46,981 bases of DNA from an uncultured Sulfolobales archaeon (GCA_938045815.1 CALIBI010000052.1:1-46981), one strand, 5' to 3'. Positions 26,908 to 37,260 are shown, counted from the first letter of the stretch. The notes: generated by a model not told the origin, from the sequence alone. Numbers and translations: made by a program.

Positions 26908-27954
26908 TCAGTCGTGTGCGGGTTGCGGCGGTCTATATACGGTTATCTTAAACGCCTCGAAGTCTTCGTAGATCGCTCCTCTCCCCCCAACGAGTATTCT
27001 TGCTCCGTCGCGTTCTATTATTAAGGATGTTATTTCGCGGTACTTATCTCTTGTAGCACTTATTGGCTTCCCCTTAATAACTCCTACCTCGCCGCTGGAT
27101 AACCACCTCCCCTCCACCTCTACCTCTACTTCCATGCCGTTTTCTTGCATCTTCTGTATCATTTCTATAGCTCGTAGCAAGTTCCTGAACCTTCTTCTAC
27201 CTATGTCTACACCTAATCGATACACTATAGGGCTTGAAGTTTCTCTGAGGCTGAAGAAGTAATTTATTATGGGTGAGAGTATTTCTGCGTCTTCGATTAC
27301 GTAAGCGATTGGTCTCTGTTTGTATGTTCGCGGGATTATCAACCCGTTTGAGAGATCTCTTAAAATCATTATTGGTCCCTGCGTTGGCTTAAGCCTCACC
27401 TCATCGTACAAGACTAAGCTCTCAACGATTTTCTCGTTTTTGTCGTACAGGATAACACAGACGGAAACTTCTTTCTTCTCTATCTTCTCAAGATTCTTTA
27501 ATAATATTTTCTCCGCGAAGTCTGTGTAGGTCGTGATGAGTAGTTCGTCTTCTGTTTTCTCTATGAAGTCTCTAATAAGTGCTGTAATACCGTGAATACC
27601 GCTCACACTCCATACGTAATCCTCCTCAGCCAAGTGAGGACTCTTCTCAATACTCTTTAGAATCTCGTCCACGATCTTGATCTTACCTAACATCTCTTGC
27701 TCTACGTAATTCTTTAGAGCTATGTCCGGCTCAATGAGAGAGTATCGTGTAGGCCTGCCTTTACTAACTTTAACTAACCCCTTAGAAACAAGTTTTTCGA
27801 TAATATCGTAAAGCCTTGCTTGAGGTATCCCCGCTATCTTTATAAGTTCGGTAGAAGTCAATGCTCCATGCTTTAATAACGCGTAATAAACTCTGGCTTC
27901 ATACTTCGTGAAACCTATCCTTAAAAACTTTAAAATCGCTTCCTCATCACTCAC
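26908..27954 (-). CDS. TrmB-family sugar-sensing transcriptional regulator
   Basis: N-terminal HTH GFTKYEARVYYALLKHGALTSTELIKIAGIPQARLYDIIEKLVSKGLV; C-terminal TrmB-like domain; adjacent to a sugar locus. Confidence 0.88.
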   Translation of the reverse strand: MSDEEAILKFLRIGFTKYEARVYYALLKHGALTSTELIKIAGIPQARLYDIIEKLVSKGLVKVSKGRPTRYSLIEPDIALKNYVEQEMLGKIKIVDEILKSIEKSPHLAEEDYVWSVSGIHGITALIRDFIEKTEDELLITTYTDFAEKILLKNLEKIEKKEVSVCVILYDKNEKIVESLVLYDEVRLKPTQGPIMILRDLSNGLIIPRTYKQRPIAYVIEDAEILSPIINYFFSLRETSSPIVYRLGVDIGRRRFRNLLRAIEMIQKMQENGMEVEVEVEGRWLSSGEVGVIKGKPISATRDKYREITSLIIERDGARILVGGRGAIYEDFEAFKITVYRPPQPAHD

Positions 27955-28016
27955 GAAGATCCCTCACTCATAAATACCTGCTAAACACCTAATAAAGCGA
28001 GAGCTTGTTGCTGAAT

Positions 28017-30038
28017 TCATGGGGTAGCAACCCTGATCTTACTGCCTACGTAATTTATGTTTACTGCTAGCCTGAAGTTACTAATCTTCTTTGGGGAATA
28101 CACTAGGTTCTTGTTTCTTAACCTGATACCCAGTATACCGAATAGTATAGCGTACCATAAACCCCCGGCTGTCGCGACGTGGAAGCCTTCATGAGTATTT
28201 CTATACGTGTTTCTGAGGTCTGTCTCCAGAGTCTTCAAGAATAGGTCCCACCCTTCATTTAATCCGAGAATAAGAGCTACTGTAGCGAATATGGGTAACG
28301 AGAGTGATGATTCGTGAGTTGTTCTTTCCAAGTAATACCTGTAGTTCTTCTCAAGTATCTCGGGACTCACCCCCTCAATTATTTCCTTCAGTAATAGTGC
28401 TAGTATGGCGTCTGCTTGCTTAGATAAGTGAGCTTTCTCGAAGAAACCCTCGAATTCTTCGAAGACTCCGTCTCTTACCCTACCAAGGAATAAATGCTTA
28501 GCTATCTTCTTCCACTCCTCAACTTCGGCTTGATTAACGTTAAGGTGCTTGAGTAGATCACCGTATTTCCCTGTTCTTAATGCTTCGGAAAATATTCTTG
28601 AGGCTTCCTCTAAGTTATACTTAGCTATTAAGTTTGTGTAGAAATTATTGTCTACGCCAACGTAATACTCGTCAGGACCTATAACCCCTCTTATGACGTA
28701 CGCTTCCTTAGCAGGATCAAATTCTGCTCTGCTAGTCCAGAACCTAGCTGTCTCGATAAGGATCCTTAACCCACATTCTCTTAAGAAATCCTCATCGTTC
28801 GTGACTCTATAATAGAACGCAGTAGCAAATGCTATATCGCCTGTAACGTGTATTTCTTGCTCGCCTGTTAAGATACTAATACACTCACATTTATTCAAAT
28901 CTGTTGGGTAGAATCTCGGCGTAGACTCGAAACCTTGATCAACGCTTTCCCAAGGATATCTAGCACCCTTGTGTCCTGTCTCGAGCGCATACTCAAGAGC
29001 TTTATCGAGGGTTCTACACCTGAAGTTCAGTACTTTCCGCATAGCCTTTGGGTAGATAAGAGAAAGGAAGGGAAGTAGATAGAGATCGGTATCCCAGAAT
29101 ACGTGGCCTCGGTAACCAATACCATGTAGGCCTCTTGCCGGGATCATGAGTTCCTCTGAGTCCTCATTAATTAACTGGAGGAGGTGGTACGTATAGAATG
29201 TTATGGCACCAGCAACCTCTTCAGGACCCTCAATCTCGAGACCAATCTCCTCCCAAAGTCTCGACCATGCGTTAACGTGCTCTGCAAGTAACTTACTCCA
29301 GTTAAGTACTGGATCCACCTCCTTATGAGTAGGTACTTTATCGTGTACGTAGAACGTTAAGTACCTCTCAATATCGATGTTCCTACCTCTCACTATGAAG
29401 CCAGCACTATCTCTCGTTACGAAGTGCTGTAAATCTGGTAAGGGGGTGTTCAACCTGATTTTCTCTCTAATCTCTATCGAGACGTCAGCTCCTCTAAGCT
29501 TATAGTAAACTACTAACTCGTCATTATCTAGTAGTACCTTCTCACGGAGGAGGTGTTCCGTGTATGTGTAGTTGTAAAGGAACGGGTTGAGTGAATTCTC
29601 TACTGGTAACGCAACAGTTATTTCGTTGCTGGAAGTAATTCTTACGTGTTGCATGAATAGATTTTTACGTGTCCTGTGCGTGAGGCTCTCGCTACTGTAT
29701 GATATAGTTCCTCCTACCTCCGCTCTCGTTACTAGAATACCTTGCTTCACGTCTAGTAAGCGCTCAACATGCCTGTAGTCCACAGTACCCGGGACTTGAC
29801 TCAGATAAACGTTATTTACTGCTGGTAACGCTACGAGTTCTCTTCTCCATATAGGGACGTCATTATATAAGTGTGAGTGAAAACTTACGTTGCTTTTAGA
29901 ACCAATTAATTCGAATTCACCTCTTACCCCTAACCTACCATTACTTAGTGTTAGTAGGGTGCCGATCCACCGCTCCTGACTTAAGTCAAGCCCAGATATT
30001 CTTAGCTTGTAAGGCTCCTGCCTTATGCTTACCTGCAT
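28017..30038 (-). CDS. Glycoside hydrolase family 65 (disaccharide phosphorylase/hydrolase)
   Basis: NGRLGVRGEFE...GIGYRGHVFWDTDLYLLPFLSLIYP...GARYPWESVDQGFE...VIGPDEYYVGVDNNFYTN. Confidence 0.9.
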   Translation of the reverse strand: MQVSIRQEPYKLRISGLDLSQERWIGTLLTLSNGRLGVRGEFELIGSKSNVSFHSHLYNDVPIWRRELVALPAVNNVYLSQVPGTVDYRHVERLLDVKQGILVTRAEVGGTISYSSESLTHRTRKNLFMQHVRITSSNEITVALPVENSLNPFLYNYTYTEHLLREKVLLDNDELVVYYKLRGADVSIEIREKIRLNTPLPDLQHFVTRDSAGFIVRGRNIDIERYLTFYVHDKVPTHKEVDPVLNWSKLLAEHVNAWSRLWEEIGLEIEGPEEVAGAITFYTYHLLQLINEDSEELMIPARGLHGIGYRGHVFWDTDLYLLPFLSLIYPKAMRKVLNFRCRTLDKALEYALETGHKGARYPWESVDQGFESTPRFYPTDLNKCECISILTGEQEIHVTGDIAFATAFYYRVTNDEDFLRECGLRILIETARFWTSRAEFDPAKEAYVIRGVIGPDEYYVGVDNNFYTNLIAKYNLEEASRIFSEALRTGKYGDLLKHLNVNQAEVEEWKKIAKHLFLGRVRDGVFEEFEGFFEKAHLSKQADAILALLLKEIIEGVSPEILEKNYRYYLERTTHESSLSLPIFATVALILGLNEGWDLFLKTLETDLRNTYRNTHEGFHVATAGGLWYAILFGILGIRLRNKNLVYSPKKISNFRLAVNINYVGSKIRVATP

Positions 30039-30715
30039 AAACCTATCAACACCTCAGGATCTACTTGCTTAAAGTCCTCGATAACCAGTCTAGCACCGTA
30101 GTTGATGAGATCTTTCTGACGAAAACCTACCGGAATAATCCCTAAATCTCTCGCAGCCATGATTCCGGAGGGAGCATCATCAATCGCCATAATACAGTTA
30201 AACCTACCAGCCCTACTCATACCAATTGCGAATATCTCTTTCTTGCTCGCAGAAGAACCACTCACGTCTACGTCGAAGAAATCACTCAATACCCTCCCTC
30301 CTACACTAATGATCTTAGTGAGTTTCGCGACATTCCTAGACGCTGATGCGAGAACATGCACGAATTTGACGCCACCGAAGATCCTAGTCTTTTCTATGAA
30401 GTCTAGTGCATCGTGGTTAACGACGTACTGACCTTTCGACACTAGCTCATTAAAAACAACGTTCTTTTCCTCAGCGAATCTAGTTATTAATTTATTCCTG
30501 GATTCCTCATCAAGCTCGTTAAGCAACCCAAAATACTTAAGTATTTCCTGAGCTCCTTCGAGCCTAGGACGCCCTGCAACGAACCTAAGATAGAACTCAG
30601 AAGTGAAATTCGTTATGCCGTATTTAGCTGCTGTAAGCCTCCACGCATCTTCGTGTGGAGTGAATACTATAACGCCATCGAAATCCCACAATATAGCTAC
30701 AATCAATGTTACCAC
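30029..30715 (-). CDS. HAD-family beta-phosphoglucomutase-like protein
   Basis: AILWDFDGVIVFTPHEDAWRLTAAKYGI...IMAIDDAPSGIMAARDLGIIPVGF; adjacent to GH65. Confidence 0.85.
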   Translation of the reverse strand: MVTLIVAILWDFDGVIVFTPHEDAWRLTAAKYGITNFTSEFYLRFVAGRPRLEGAQEILKYFGLLNELDEESRNKLITRFAEEKNVVFNELVSKGQYVVNHDALDFIEKTRIFGGVKFVHVLASASRNVAKLTKIISVGGRVLSDFFDVDVSGSSASKKEIFAIGMSRAGRFNCIMAIDDAPSGIMAARDLGIIPVGFRQKDLINYGARLVIEDFKQVDPEVLIGLCR

Positions 30716-30810
30716 CTGCTAGTAGTACTAATTAATCTGTTAGTCGTGGTTTATATTTTTATCTTCTAGGGGTAGAGTATGTGGTAACTATATCGTCACA
30801 AAATTTATAA

Positions 30811-30826
30811 ACTACTATATAGTAGT
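30811..30826. promoter_or_regulatory. 16-bp perfect palindrome ACTACTATATAGTAGT, candidate operator
   Basis: Between TATA-like aaaatttataa (~30800) and GTG start 30849 of the sugar-binding protein; divergent from the HAD/GH65 genes. Confidence 0.55.
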
Positions 30827-30848
30827 ATATAACATGAGGTGAAAACAA

Positions 30849-32183
30849 GTGGTTCTATCCACCCGCGTGATTCTGGGTGTTATAGCTGTTATCATTGTAG
30901 TTGTAGCAGTTGCGGTAGTGTTGTATTACGGGATGCAGCCAAAACCTATTGAGACGGTCGTGATTAGGTTCTCTGGGTGGGGAGCTGGGGAGACTGAGGT
31001 TAAGAATTACGAGAAAGTAATTAGCGAATTCCAGAAGCAGTACCCGAATATAGTGATCAAGTATGAGCCAATACCGATGATGTTCCACGAGAACATACTG
31101 GCAGCTTTCCCAGCTGGCACAGCCCCCGATGTGTTCTATGTGGATTCATCTTGGGCAGCGATATTCGTTAGTAAAGGGGTGCTGAAAGCTTTGGACGACG
31201 TAGAACCAAATATCGCTGCTGTGAAAAACAAATACTTTGATTTCCTGCTACAGCCGTTCTACGGTCCTGATGGGAAACTCTACGGTCTTCCTAAGGACTG
31301 GTCTATTCTATTCCTAGCGTACAATAAGGAATGTCTTTCCAGAGCGGGCTTAAACGCTCCCCCAACAGACTGGTCAAGCTTTATTGGGGGTCTTGAAGCT
31401 ATTACGGATGCTGCAGGCAAGCCCGCTCTCGTAGATCATTACCACTGGAGGACATTCGTAGCCATGGCTCTCGCGTACGGCGCTCCCTACCCAGACTTCA
31501 GCACACCTGATGGCGTGAGGTCGTGGTTCAATAGAGAAGCAGTGAAGACAGCTCTCAAGAACTACATGGATCTCTATCTGAACGGATATGTCAAGAGGTT
31601 AGATGCGGGTAAGACCCCCTACGTAGTATTACCGAGAGACGTTGATTCCGGGTGGGGTGGTGAGGCGTTCGGTAAGCAAGCCGCCTGCTTCACTCTGGAA
31701 GGGAGTTGGATGATACCATTCATTCGTGACCAGTTCCCCAACTTCAAGTACGGGCAACACTGGGATATAGCTCCACTACCTGGCGGGCCCGGCGGGAAAT
31801 ACACACTCGCGTTCACTGTGATACTAGGTATTAACAGCAAGACAAAACACCCTGAAGAGGCTTATAGATTCGCGAGTTACGTCACCGGGAAGGAAGGGCA
31901 GGAGTTCCTTGTTGTTCAGTTAGGACATACACTCCCCTCGATAAGGGAGCTAGCTACTAGTCCTAATCTATGGCCAGAACACCGCAAAACGTTAGATCAG
32001 CTAACACTCTACTCCAACGTGTACGTGTGGCCAACTATGAAATCCGAGAAAGCAGGTGCAGTGATCTCTACTATAGATTCCGTGATTCAATCATACATAG
32101 CTAGTATGAAGGAGACCAAGACCTACGACTTAAGCAGCTTAATCAATGATTTAGTGAATAGCATTATATCAGCAAGCTTCTAG
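30849..32183 (+). CDS. Sugar ABC transporter substrate-binding protein (family 1, MalE-like)
   Basis: N-terminal signal; RFSGWGAGETEVKNYEKVISEFQKQYPNIVIKYE...AAFPAGTAPDVFYVDSSW. Confidence 0.9.
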   Translation: MVLSTRVILGVIAVIIVVVAVAVVLYYGMQPKPIETVVIRFSGWGAGETEVKNYEKVISEFQKQYPNIVIKYEPIPMMFHENILAAFPAGTAPDVFYVDSSWAAIFVSKGVLKALDDVEPNIAAVKNKYFDFLLQPFYGPDGKLYGLPKDWSILFLAYNKECLSRAGLNAPPTDWSSFIGGLEAITDAAGKPALVDHYHWRTFVAMALAYGAPYPDFSTPDGVRSWFNREAVKTALKNYMDLYLNGYVKRLDAGKTPYVVLPRDVDSGWGGEAFGKQAACFTLEGSWMIPFIRDQFPNFKYGQHWDIAPLPGGPGGKYTLAFTVILGINSKTKHPEEAYRFASYVTGKEGQEFLVVQLGHTLPSIRELATSPNLWPEHRKTLDQLTLYSNVYVWPTMKSEKAGAVISTIDSVIQSYIASMKETKTYDLSSLINDLVNSIISASF

Positions 32184-32196
32184 AAGTGAATTAACG

Positions 32197-33144
32197 ATGC
32201 CCCACCTAAATAAAAAACGTTTTTTCTCTTCTAAAAAATACCGCAGAGAATTCCTAGAAGGGATGTTCCTCATATCAATCGCGGTACTCGTAAATTTTGT
32301 TTTCGGTTATTTTGCTTTCGCTTACGCATTCTATCTGAGTTTCTTCAGGTGGGATTATATCACGGAACCTCTCTTCAGCGGGCTAGATAACTATCTGAAA
32401 GCAATTGATGAGTTAGTTAAGGGTTTTTTCGGGGCTAAGTGGTATGAGGTACCTTTCTTCATGGGGCTCAGGAACATACTCCTCTACACGATTATCGTAG
32501 TGCCGATACAGACTATCCTAGCTATGGCTCTCGCAGCTATCGCTTCATCAAGAATTAGGGGTTCTTCAGTCTTCACGACCTCGTATCTCCTGCCAGGCTT
32601 CACATGCAGTGTCATCATAGCGTTGATCTTCATATACTTTTTCAGTCAGAGAGGCTTCATAAACTATATTCTGAACTCAATATATCCAGACTTCGGATAC
32701 CCGGATTGGCTATATTCGAAAATCCTGATCATACCGGCGATGGCTATAGTAGCTATCTGGGGGACCTCAAGTAATTTCGCAATACTCTTCATAGCAGCCA
32801 TGCAAGCCATACCACGCGACGTTCTCGAGCAAGCGAGACTTGATGGTGCTGGCCCCGTAAGGAGGTTTATACACATAATCCTTCCTTTGATTAAGCCAAC
32901 CATCATATATGCGGTCATAGTAGGGACTGTTGGAGCTCTGCAAATGTTTGATCTCTCATTCGTTATGGCTGGACCGCAAGGAGGGGTAGAGTACTCCGGC
33001 ATGACGGTAGTACTCGATATATACAGAACTGCATTCGCGCAGTTAGATCCTGGCTACGCTTCAGCTAAAGCGATTGTTTTCTTCGCTTTAATGTATATCC
33101 CTACAGTCTTATTCCTTAAGAAGTACGGGGGTGGTTTCAGGTGA
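32197..33144 (+). CDS. Sugar ABC transporter permease (MalF-like)
   Basis: EQARLDGAGPVRRFIHIILPLIKP EAA loop; TM segments. Confidence 0.9.
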   Translation: MPHLNKKRFFSSKKYRREFLEGMFLISIAVLVNFVFGYFAFAYAFYLSFFRWDYITEPLFSGLDNYLKAIDELVKGFFGAKWYEVPFFMGLRNILLYTIIVVPIQTILAMALAAIASSRIRGSSVFTTSYLLPGFTCSVIIALIFIYFFSQRGFINYILNSIYPDFGYPDWLYSKILIIPAMAIVAIWGTSSNFAILFIAAMQAIPRDVLEQARLDGAGPVRRFIHIILPLIKPTIIYAVIVGTVGALQMFDLSFVMAGPQGGVEYSGMTVVLDIYRTAFAQLDPGYASAKAIVFFALMYIPTVLFLKKYGGGFR

Positions 33145-33968
33145 GGAAGCGTGTGTATTACGAGTTAATAGCGTTTTCAGCTGGTGTATTCTTTTTCGTA
33201 GTATATACTATACCTTTCCTCAGATCACTTATCGTGTCTTTCATGACTTGGGAACAAGCCTCAAGAATACCGCCTGAGTGGTTACCGAATCCCTTCATTC
33301 TTGAGAACTACTTGAGACTTTTTAGGATTGAGTTGTTTCCGAGGTGGGTGTTAAATACTTTGTTGTATGGAGGTCTAGTCTCTATTTCTAATGTGTTGTT
33401 AGGACTTATGGCTGGGTATTCGTTCGCTCTCCTTAAGTATCCTGGTAGGGACCTACTGTTTAACGCGCTCCTAGCACTAATAATGCTCCCGATGTTCGTC
33501 ACGATGGTTCCTCTGTACGTAATACTTACTCAACTCAACTTACTCGATAATATAATCGCTCTACCTATCCTAGGACTCGTTAACGTGAACACTGTTTTTA
33601 TGGCGAGGCAGTATTTCCTTTCCCTACCTAGAGAATTTTTCGAAGCCGCGAAGCTTGATGGAGCCTCACATCTCAGAACGTTCGTGGAGATAGCGCTGCC
33701 TCTAGCAAAACCCCTCATAATAACTATTACCGTATATCAGTTCCTCGGTGCGTGGAACTCTTTCTTCCTGCCAGTTATTGTTCTGAAGAGTCCTGAGAAC
33801 TTCGTGTATGCTCAAGGTCTTAATTACGCTTTCTCGAGAGTATGGTATGTTGAGTACACACCCATAATTGCTGGCACGCTAGTTGGTTCAATTCCTACAC
33901 TCCTATTTTTTATAGTTTTCAGGAAGTTCTTAATTGGAGGGATAGTTATTAGGACTTACAGGAGGTGA
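33141..33968 (+). CDS. Sugar ABC transporter permease (MalG-like)
   Basis: EFFEAAKLDGASHLRTFVEIALPLAKP EAA loop; TM segments. Confidence 0.9.
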   Translation: MRKRVYYELIAFSAGVFFFVVYTIPFLRSLIVSFMTWEQASRIPPEWLPNPFILENYLRLFRIELFPRWVLNTLLYGGLVSISNVLLGLMAGYSFALLKYPGRDLLFNALLALIMLPMFVTMVPLYVILTQLNLLDNIIALPILGLVNVNTVFMARQYFLSLPREFFEAAKLDGASHLRTFVEIALPLAKPLIITITVYQFLGAWNSFFLPVIVLKSPENFVYAQGLNYAFSRVWYVEYTPIIAGTLVGSIPTLLFFIVFRKFLIGGIVIRTYRR

Positions 33969-33972
33969 TACT

Positions 33973-35076
33973 GTGTCGTTTCTTAGGTTAGTGAATGTAA
34001 CGAAGAAGTTTAAGGACTTAAGAGCTGTGGATAGGATTAACTTATCTGTTGAGAAAGGTGAGTTCCTCGTAGTTTTGGGGCCTAGCGGTTCCGGGAAATC
34101 AACACTACTAAGACTTATAGCAGGTCTTGAGGACCCTGATGAAGGTGATATAATACTTGATGGTGTGAGAATCAACGATATTGACCCGAAAGATAGAGAC
34201 ATAGCTATGGTTTTTCAGTCTTATGCTATATATCCTCACATGACTGTCCACGGTAATATTGAGTTCCCCTTAAGAATGAGAGGAGTTCCGAAGAACGAGA
34301 GAGATAGGAAGGTTAGGGAAGCAGCTGAGTTATTAGGCATAAAACACCTTCTTGAAAAGAAAGCCTGGCAATTATCGGGAGGTGAGCAACAGAGAGTAGC
34401 TCTTGCTAGAGCCTTGGTTAGGAATCCTAAGCTATTCCTCCTCGACGAACCTCTAAGCAATCTAGACGCTAAGCTTAGAATAAGACTTAGATTTGAGCTC
34501 AGGAAACTCCTCCACGACGAATTAAGAATCACCACCATACACGTTACGCACGATCAGGTAGAAGCAATGACTATGGCGGACAGGATAGCCGTCATGAATC
34601 AAGGAGCAGTAGTTCAGGTAGGAACACCATCCGAAATATTTAACAAACCAAGAAATCTTTTCGTAGCTACGTTCGTTGGAGCACCATCAATGAATCTGCT
34701 GAGAGCGAGAGTTATTAACGGGCACACACTATCAGTAGGTGATCTCGTAATAAGAACGGAAAAAATCTTAAGACTCGAGAACAAGGAAGTTATTCTCGGA
34801 ATCAGACCACAACACTTAACCATAGAGAAAACCGGAATAGGAATTAAGTGCAGGGTCGGGAGTTTCGAGAATCTTGGTGAGGAAGTAATCCTACACCTAG
34901 AAACAACTGAAGGAGAAATACAAGTAGTAATGTCTTGGAGAAACCTACAAGACATAACACTAGGACAAGAACTCTTATCAAAACCAATAGACAAACTATA
35001 CATATTCAACGAGGAAAACAAAGAACTACTAGACGTAATAGAACCAAACGAATACATACTGAGCATCAAACACTAA
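33973..35076 (+). CDS. Sugar ABC transporter ATP-binding protein (MalK/UgpC-like)
   Basis: GPSGSGKST, LSGGEQQRVALARAL, LDEPLSNLDAKLR; C-terminal TOBE-like region. Confidence 0.93.
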   Translation: MSFLRLVNVTKKFKDLRAVDRINLSVEKGEFLVVLGPSGSGKSTLLRLIAGLEDPDEGDIILDGVRINDIDPKDRDIAMVFQSYAIYPHMTVHGNIEFPLRMRGVPKNERDRKVREAAELLGIKHLLEKKAWQLSGGEQQRVALARALVRNPKLFLLDEPLSNLDAKLRIRLRFELRKLLHDELRITTIHVTHDQVEAMTMADRIAVMNQGAVVQVGTPSEIFNKPRNLFVATFVGAPSMNLLRARVINGHTLSVGDLVIRTEKILRLENKEVILGIRPQHLTIEKTGIGIKCRVGSFENLGEEVILHLETTEGEIQVVMSWRNLQDITLGQELLSKPIDKLYIFNEENKELLDVIEPNEYILSIKH

Positions 35077-35189
35077 ACAAACACAAACCCTACACCACAC
35101 TGAGTGTTTCGTCGTAGCGTATGTGCTATGCTTCGTAGCGTTAAGTTACATCTCTTTAGATTTCTTGAGACCCAGATAGTCGTTAACGT

Positions 35190-35333
35190 TCACGAAGACT
35201 GAAAGAAGAACACTAATCCCGCGGGACCGCGGTATTCCTCCCAATCAATAGTGCGAGCCTCCGTAATCCAGGCACGAAGATACTCATCTTGAGGAACTCG
35301 AGAAATATGTCCAGCAGTAACCCGAGTTAACAC
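35190..35333 (-). CDS. Possible small protein (47 aa), weak
   Basis: GTG-started frame VLTRVTAGHISRVPQDEYLRAWITEARTIDWEEYRGPAGLVFFFQSS* with TATA-like atataaatta upstream. Confidence 0.25.
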   Translation of the reverse strand: MLTRVTAGHISRVPQDEYLRAWITEARTIDWEEYRGPAGLVFFFQSS

Positions 35334-35420
35334 ACTACACGTAATTTATATGAGGTAAAGCCTAACTTATGTTGTGAGCCTACTTAAGTATTTGGTGATT
35401 GCTCCTAAGGTGATTACGAA

Positions 35421-36350
35421 ATGACTAGATACGATGTCCTCTTGCTCGGTGACTTGAACGTTGACGTGGTCTTGCGCGTGGATAGGTTGCCTGAGCCTGG
35501 TGAAGATGTTCAAGCCACTGATTTCAAGATTCGTCCAGGCGGTGTCGGCTATAACACTAGTGTCGCTTTACACGAACTTGGTTTGACGCCGTACCTTATT
35601 GGTGGTGTGGGTGACGATTTCTTTGGCCGATACGTTGTTGAGGAGATGATTAGGAGAGGCCTGGATGTGAGGGGGGTGAAGGTCATTAGTGGTGTGAGGA
35701 CAGGTGTCGTGAGCGTGCTAGTTTTACCTACTGGGGAGAGAGCTATGGTGAGTTTTAGGGGGGCTAACAAATACGTGACCGTCTCTGTGCAGGACCTCGA
35801 CGTGCTGAGTTACGTGAGGCATGTTCACGTCTCGGGTTACATGCTCCTGAACGATGATGAGGGGAGAACGTGTGTGGATCTCTTGAGTGAAGCGGGGAAG
35901 CGAGGAATACCGAGGAGCATAGATCTAGGGGGCGCGGCTTTCAGCGGGTTGGATAGAACTATCATCGTTAGAGGGCTTGTCGAGTATTTGTTCTTGAATA
36001 AGAAAGAGCTAGAGTCGATGACTGGGCTTGAAGTTCTTGATGGTGGTAGTGAGGTTCACCAACTCATTAAGCCTAGCGTGACTATCGTTAAGTTGGGTGA
36101 GGAAGGCTCCGTAGCGTTCACGGGGGGTGAAGTCTTGAGGCAGGGGGCGTACAGGGTTAGAGCCGTCGACTGCACCGGTGCTGGCGACGCTTTCAACGCG
36201 GGGTTTATTTACGGTATGTTGACGGGGCCTGACCTGCGAAGAGCTTTAATGATAGCTAACGCGTTAGGAGCTCGTAAGTGTTGTGAGGGTGCTGGCGACG
36301 CTTGCGTTGAGTTGAGTGAGGTGCTTGCTGAGCTCGGTGTTAGGTTGTAA
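35421..36350 (+). CDS. PfkB-family sugar/nucleoside kinase
   Basis: LLLGDLNVDVVLRVDRLPEPGEDVQ; RPGGVGYNTSVALHELG; DCTGAGDAFNAGFIYG. Confidence 0.92.
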   Translation: MTRYDVLLLGDLNVDVVLRVDRLPEPGEDVQATDFKIRPGGVGYNTSVALHELGLTPYLIGGVGDDFFGRYVVEEMIRRGLDVRGVKVISGVRTGVVSVLVLPTGERAMVSFRGANKYVTVSVQDLDVLSYVRHVHVSGYMLLNDDEGRTCVDLLSEAGKRGIPRSIDLGGAAFSGLDRTIIVRGLVEYLFLNKKELESMTGLEVLDGGSEVHQLIKPSVTIVKLGEEGSVAFTGGEVLRQGAYRVRAVDCTGAGDAFNAGFIYGMLTGPDLRRALMIANALGARKCCEGAGDACVELSEVLAELGVRL

Positions 36351-36357
36351 CTAGCTG

Positions 36358-37260
36358 CTACTCTCTCAGGTAGGGTACTCCAGACTTCCTTGGCGGTCTA
36401 GCTCTACCTATGACGCCAGCGACGGTTCCCAGCGTCACTATGTACGGTAGTGTGTTGATTATGGTGACTGGGACGACACCCTTAACCCCGGGCAGGACTT
36501 TAAGCCACTCTGTTAACGCCCATGAGGAACCGAATAAAGCGCCTCCCAGTAGAGCTAGGGATGGTTTCCAATTACTGAAGACTACGAGTGCTAGTGAGAT
36601 GAAGCCTCTCCCCGCTGCTATTTCCTTAGTTATCGTTCCGAGCCAGTCTAGACTCATGAAAGCTCCTGCAAGACCTGCTAGAGCACCGCCGTATACCGTA
36701 GCTATTAACTGAAGCCTCTCCACGTGAACCCCTAGCGTGTCAGCTGCTTGAGGTTCCTCGCCGAGAGCTCTGATCTTAAGACCTAGGGAGGTTCTGAAGA
36801 GTATGTAGTGGGTCGCTATAGCTATTAGGACACAGAAGATGAAGATAGGACTCACTAGCCCGGCGATCCTAGGTATCCTGCCTGCTTCAGGAACCTGCTT
36901 GTAGCCAGCGACACCCCATAAAGCTATGATCATGTAGGGAACGAAGCCTAAAGCAAATATGTTTATGCCTACCCCCGAGATTATCTGCGCGCCCTTACCG
37001 TAAGCAGATATGATCCCGTGAATAAACCCTATCAACGCTCCCGCACAGACACCAGCCAACAAACCTAGCCACGGATTTAAGGTTTGCGTAGCTACAGCAA
37101 CCGAGACTAGCGCTGAGACACTAATCATTCCTTCAAGCCCTATATTCACCACGCCAGCTCTCTCGGAAGTTATCTCTCCCACAGCCGTTAAGGTTAGGGG
37201 CGTCATAGCGTATGAGGTGGAGACGAGTAGGTTAATTATTGTGCTGAGTACGTAGCTCAT
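36358..37260 (-). CDS. ABC permease, BMP-associated nucleoside type
   Basis: LTLTAVGEITSERAGVVNIGLEGMISVSAL. Confidence 0.9.
   Translation of the reverse strand: MSYVLSTIINLLVSTSYAMTPLTLTAVGEITSERAGVVNIGLEGMISVSALVSVAVATQTLNPWLGLLAGVCAGALIGFIHGIISAYGKGAQIISGVGINIFALGFVPYMIIALWGVAGYKQVPEAGRIPRIAGLVSPIFIFCVLIAIATHYILFRTSLGLKIRALGEEPQAADTLGVHVERLQLIATVYGGALAGLAGAFMSLDWLGTITKEIAAGRGFISLALVVFSNWKPSLALLGGALFGSSWALTEWLKVLPGVKGVVPVTIINTLPYIVTLGTVAGVIGRARPPRKSGVPYLRE

Noticed and set aside
34236-34538. 100-aa and 151-aa minus ORFs opposite malK-like gene
   Set aside because: Antisense shadows of a clear ABC ATPase.
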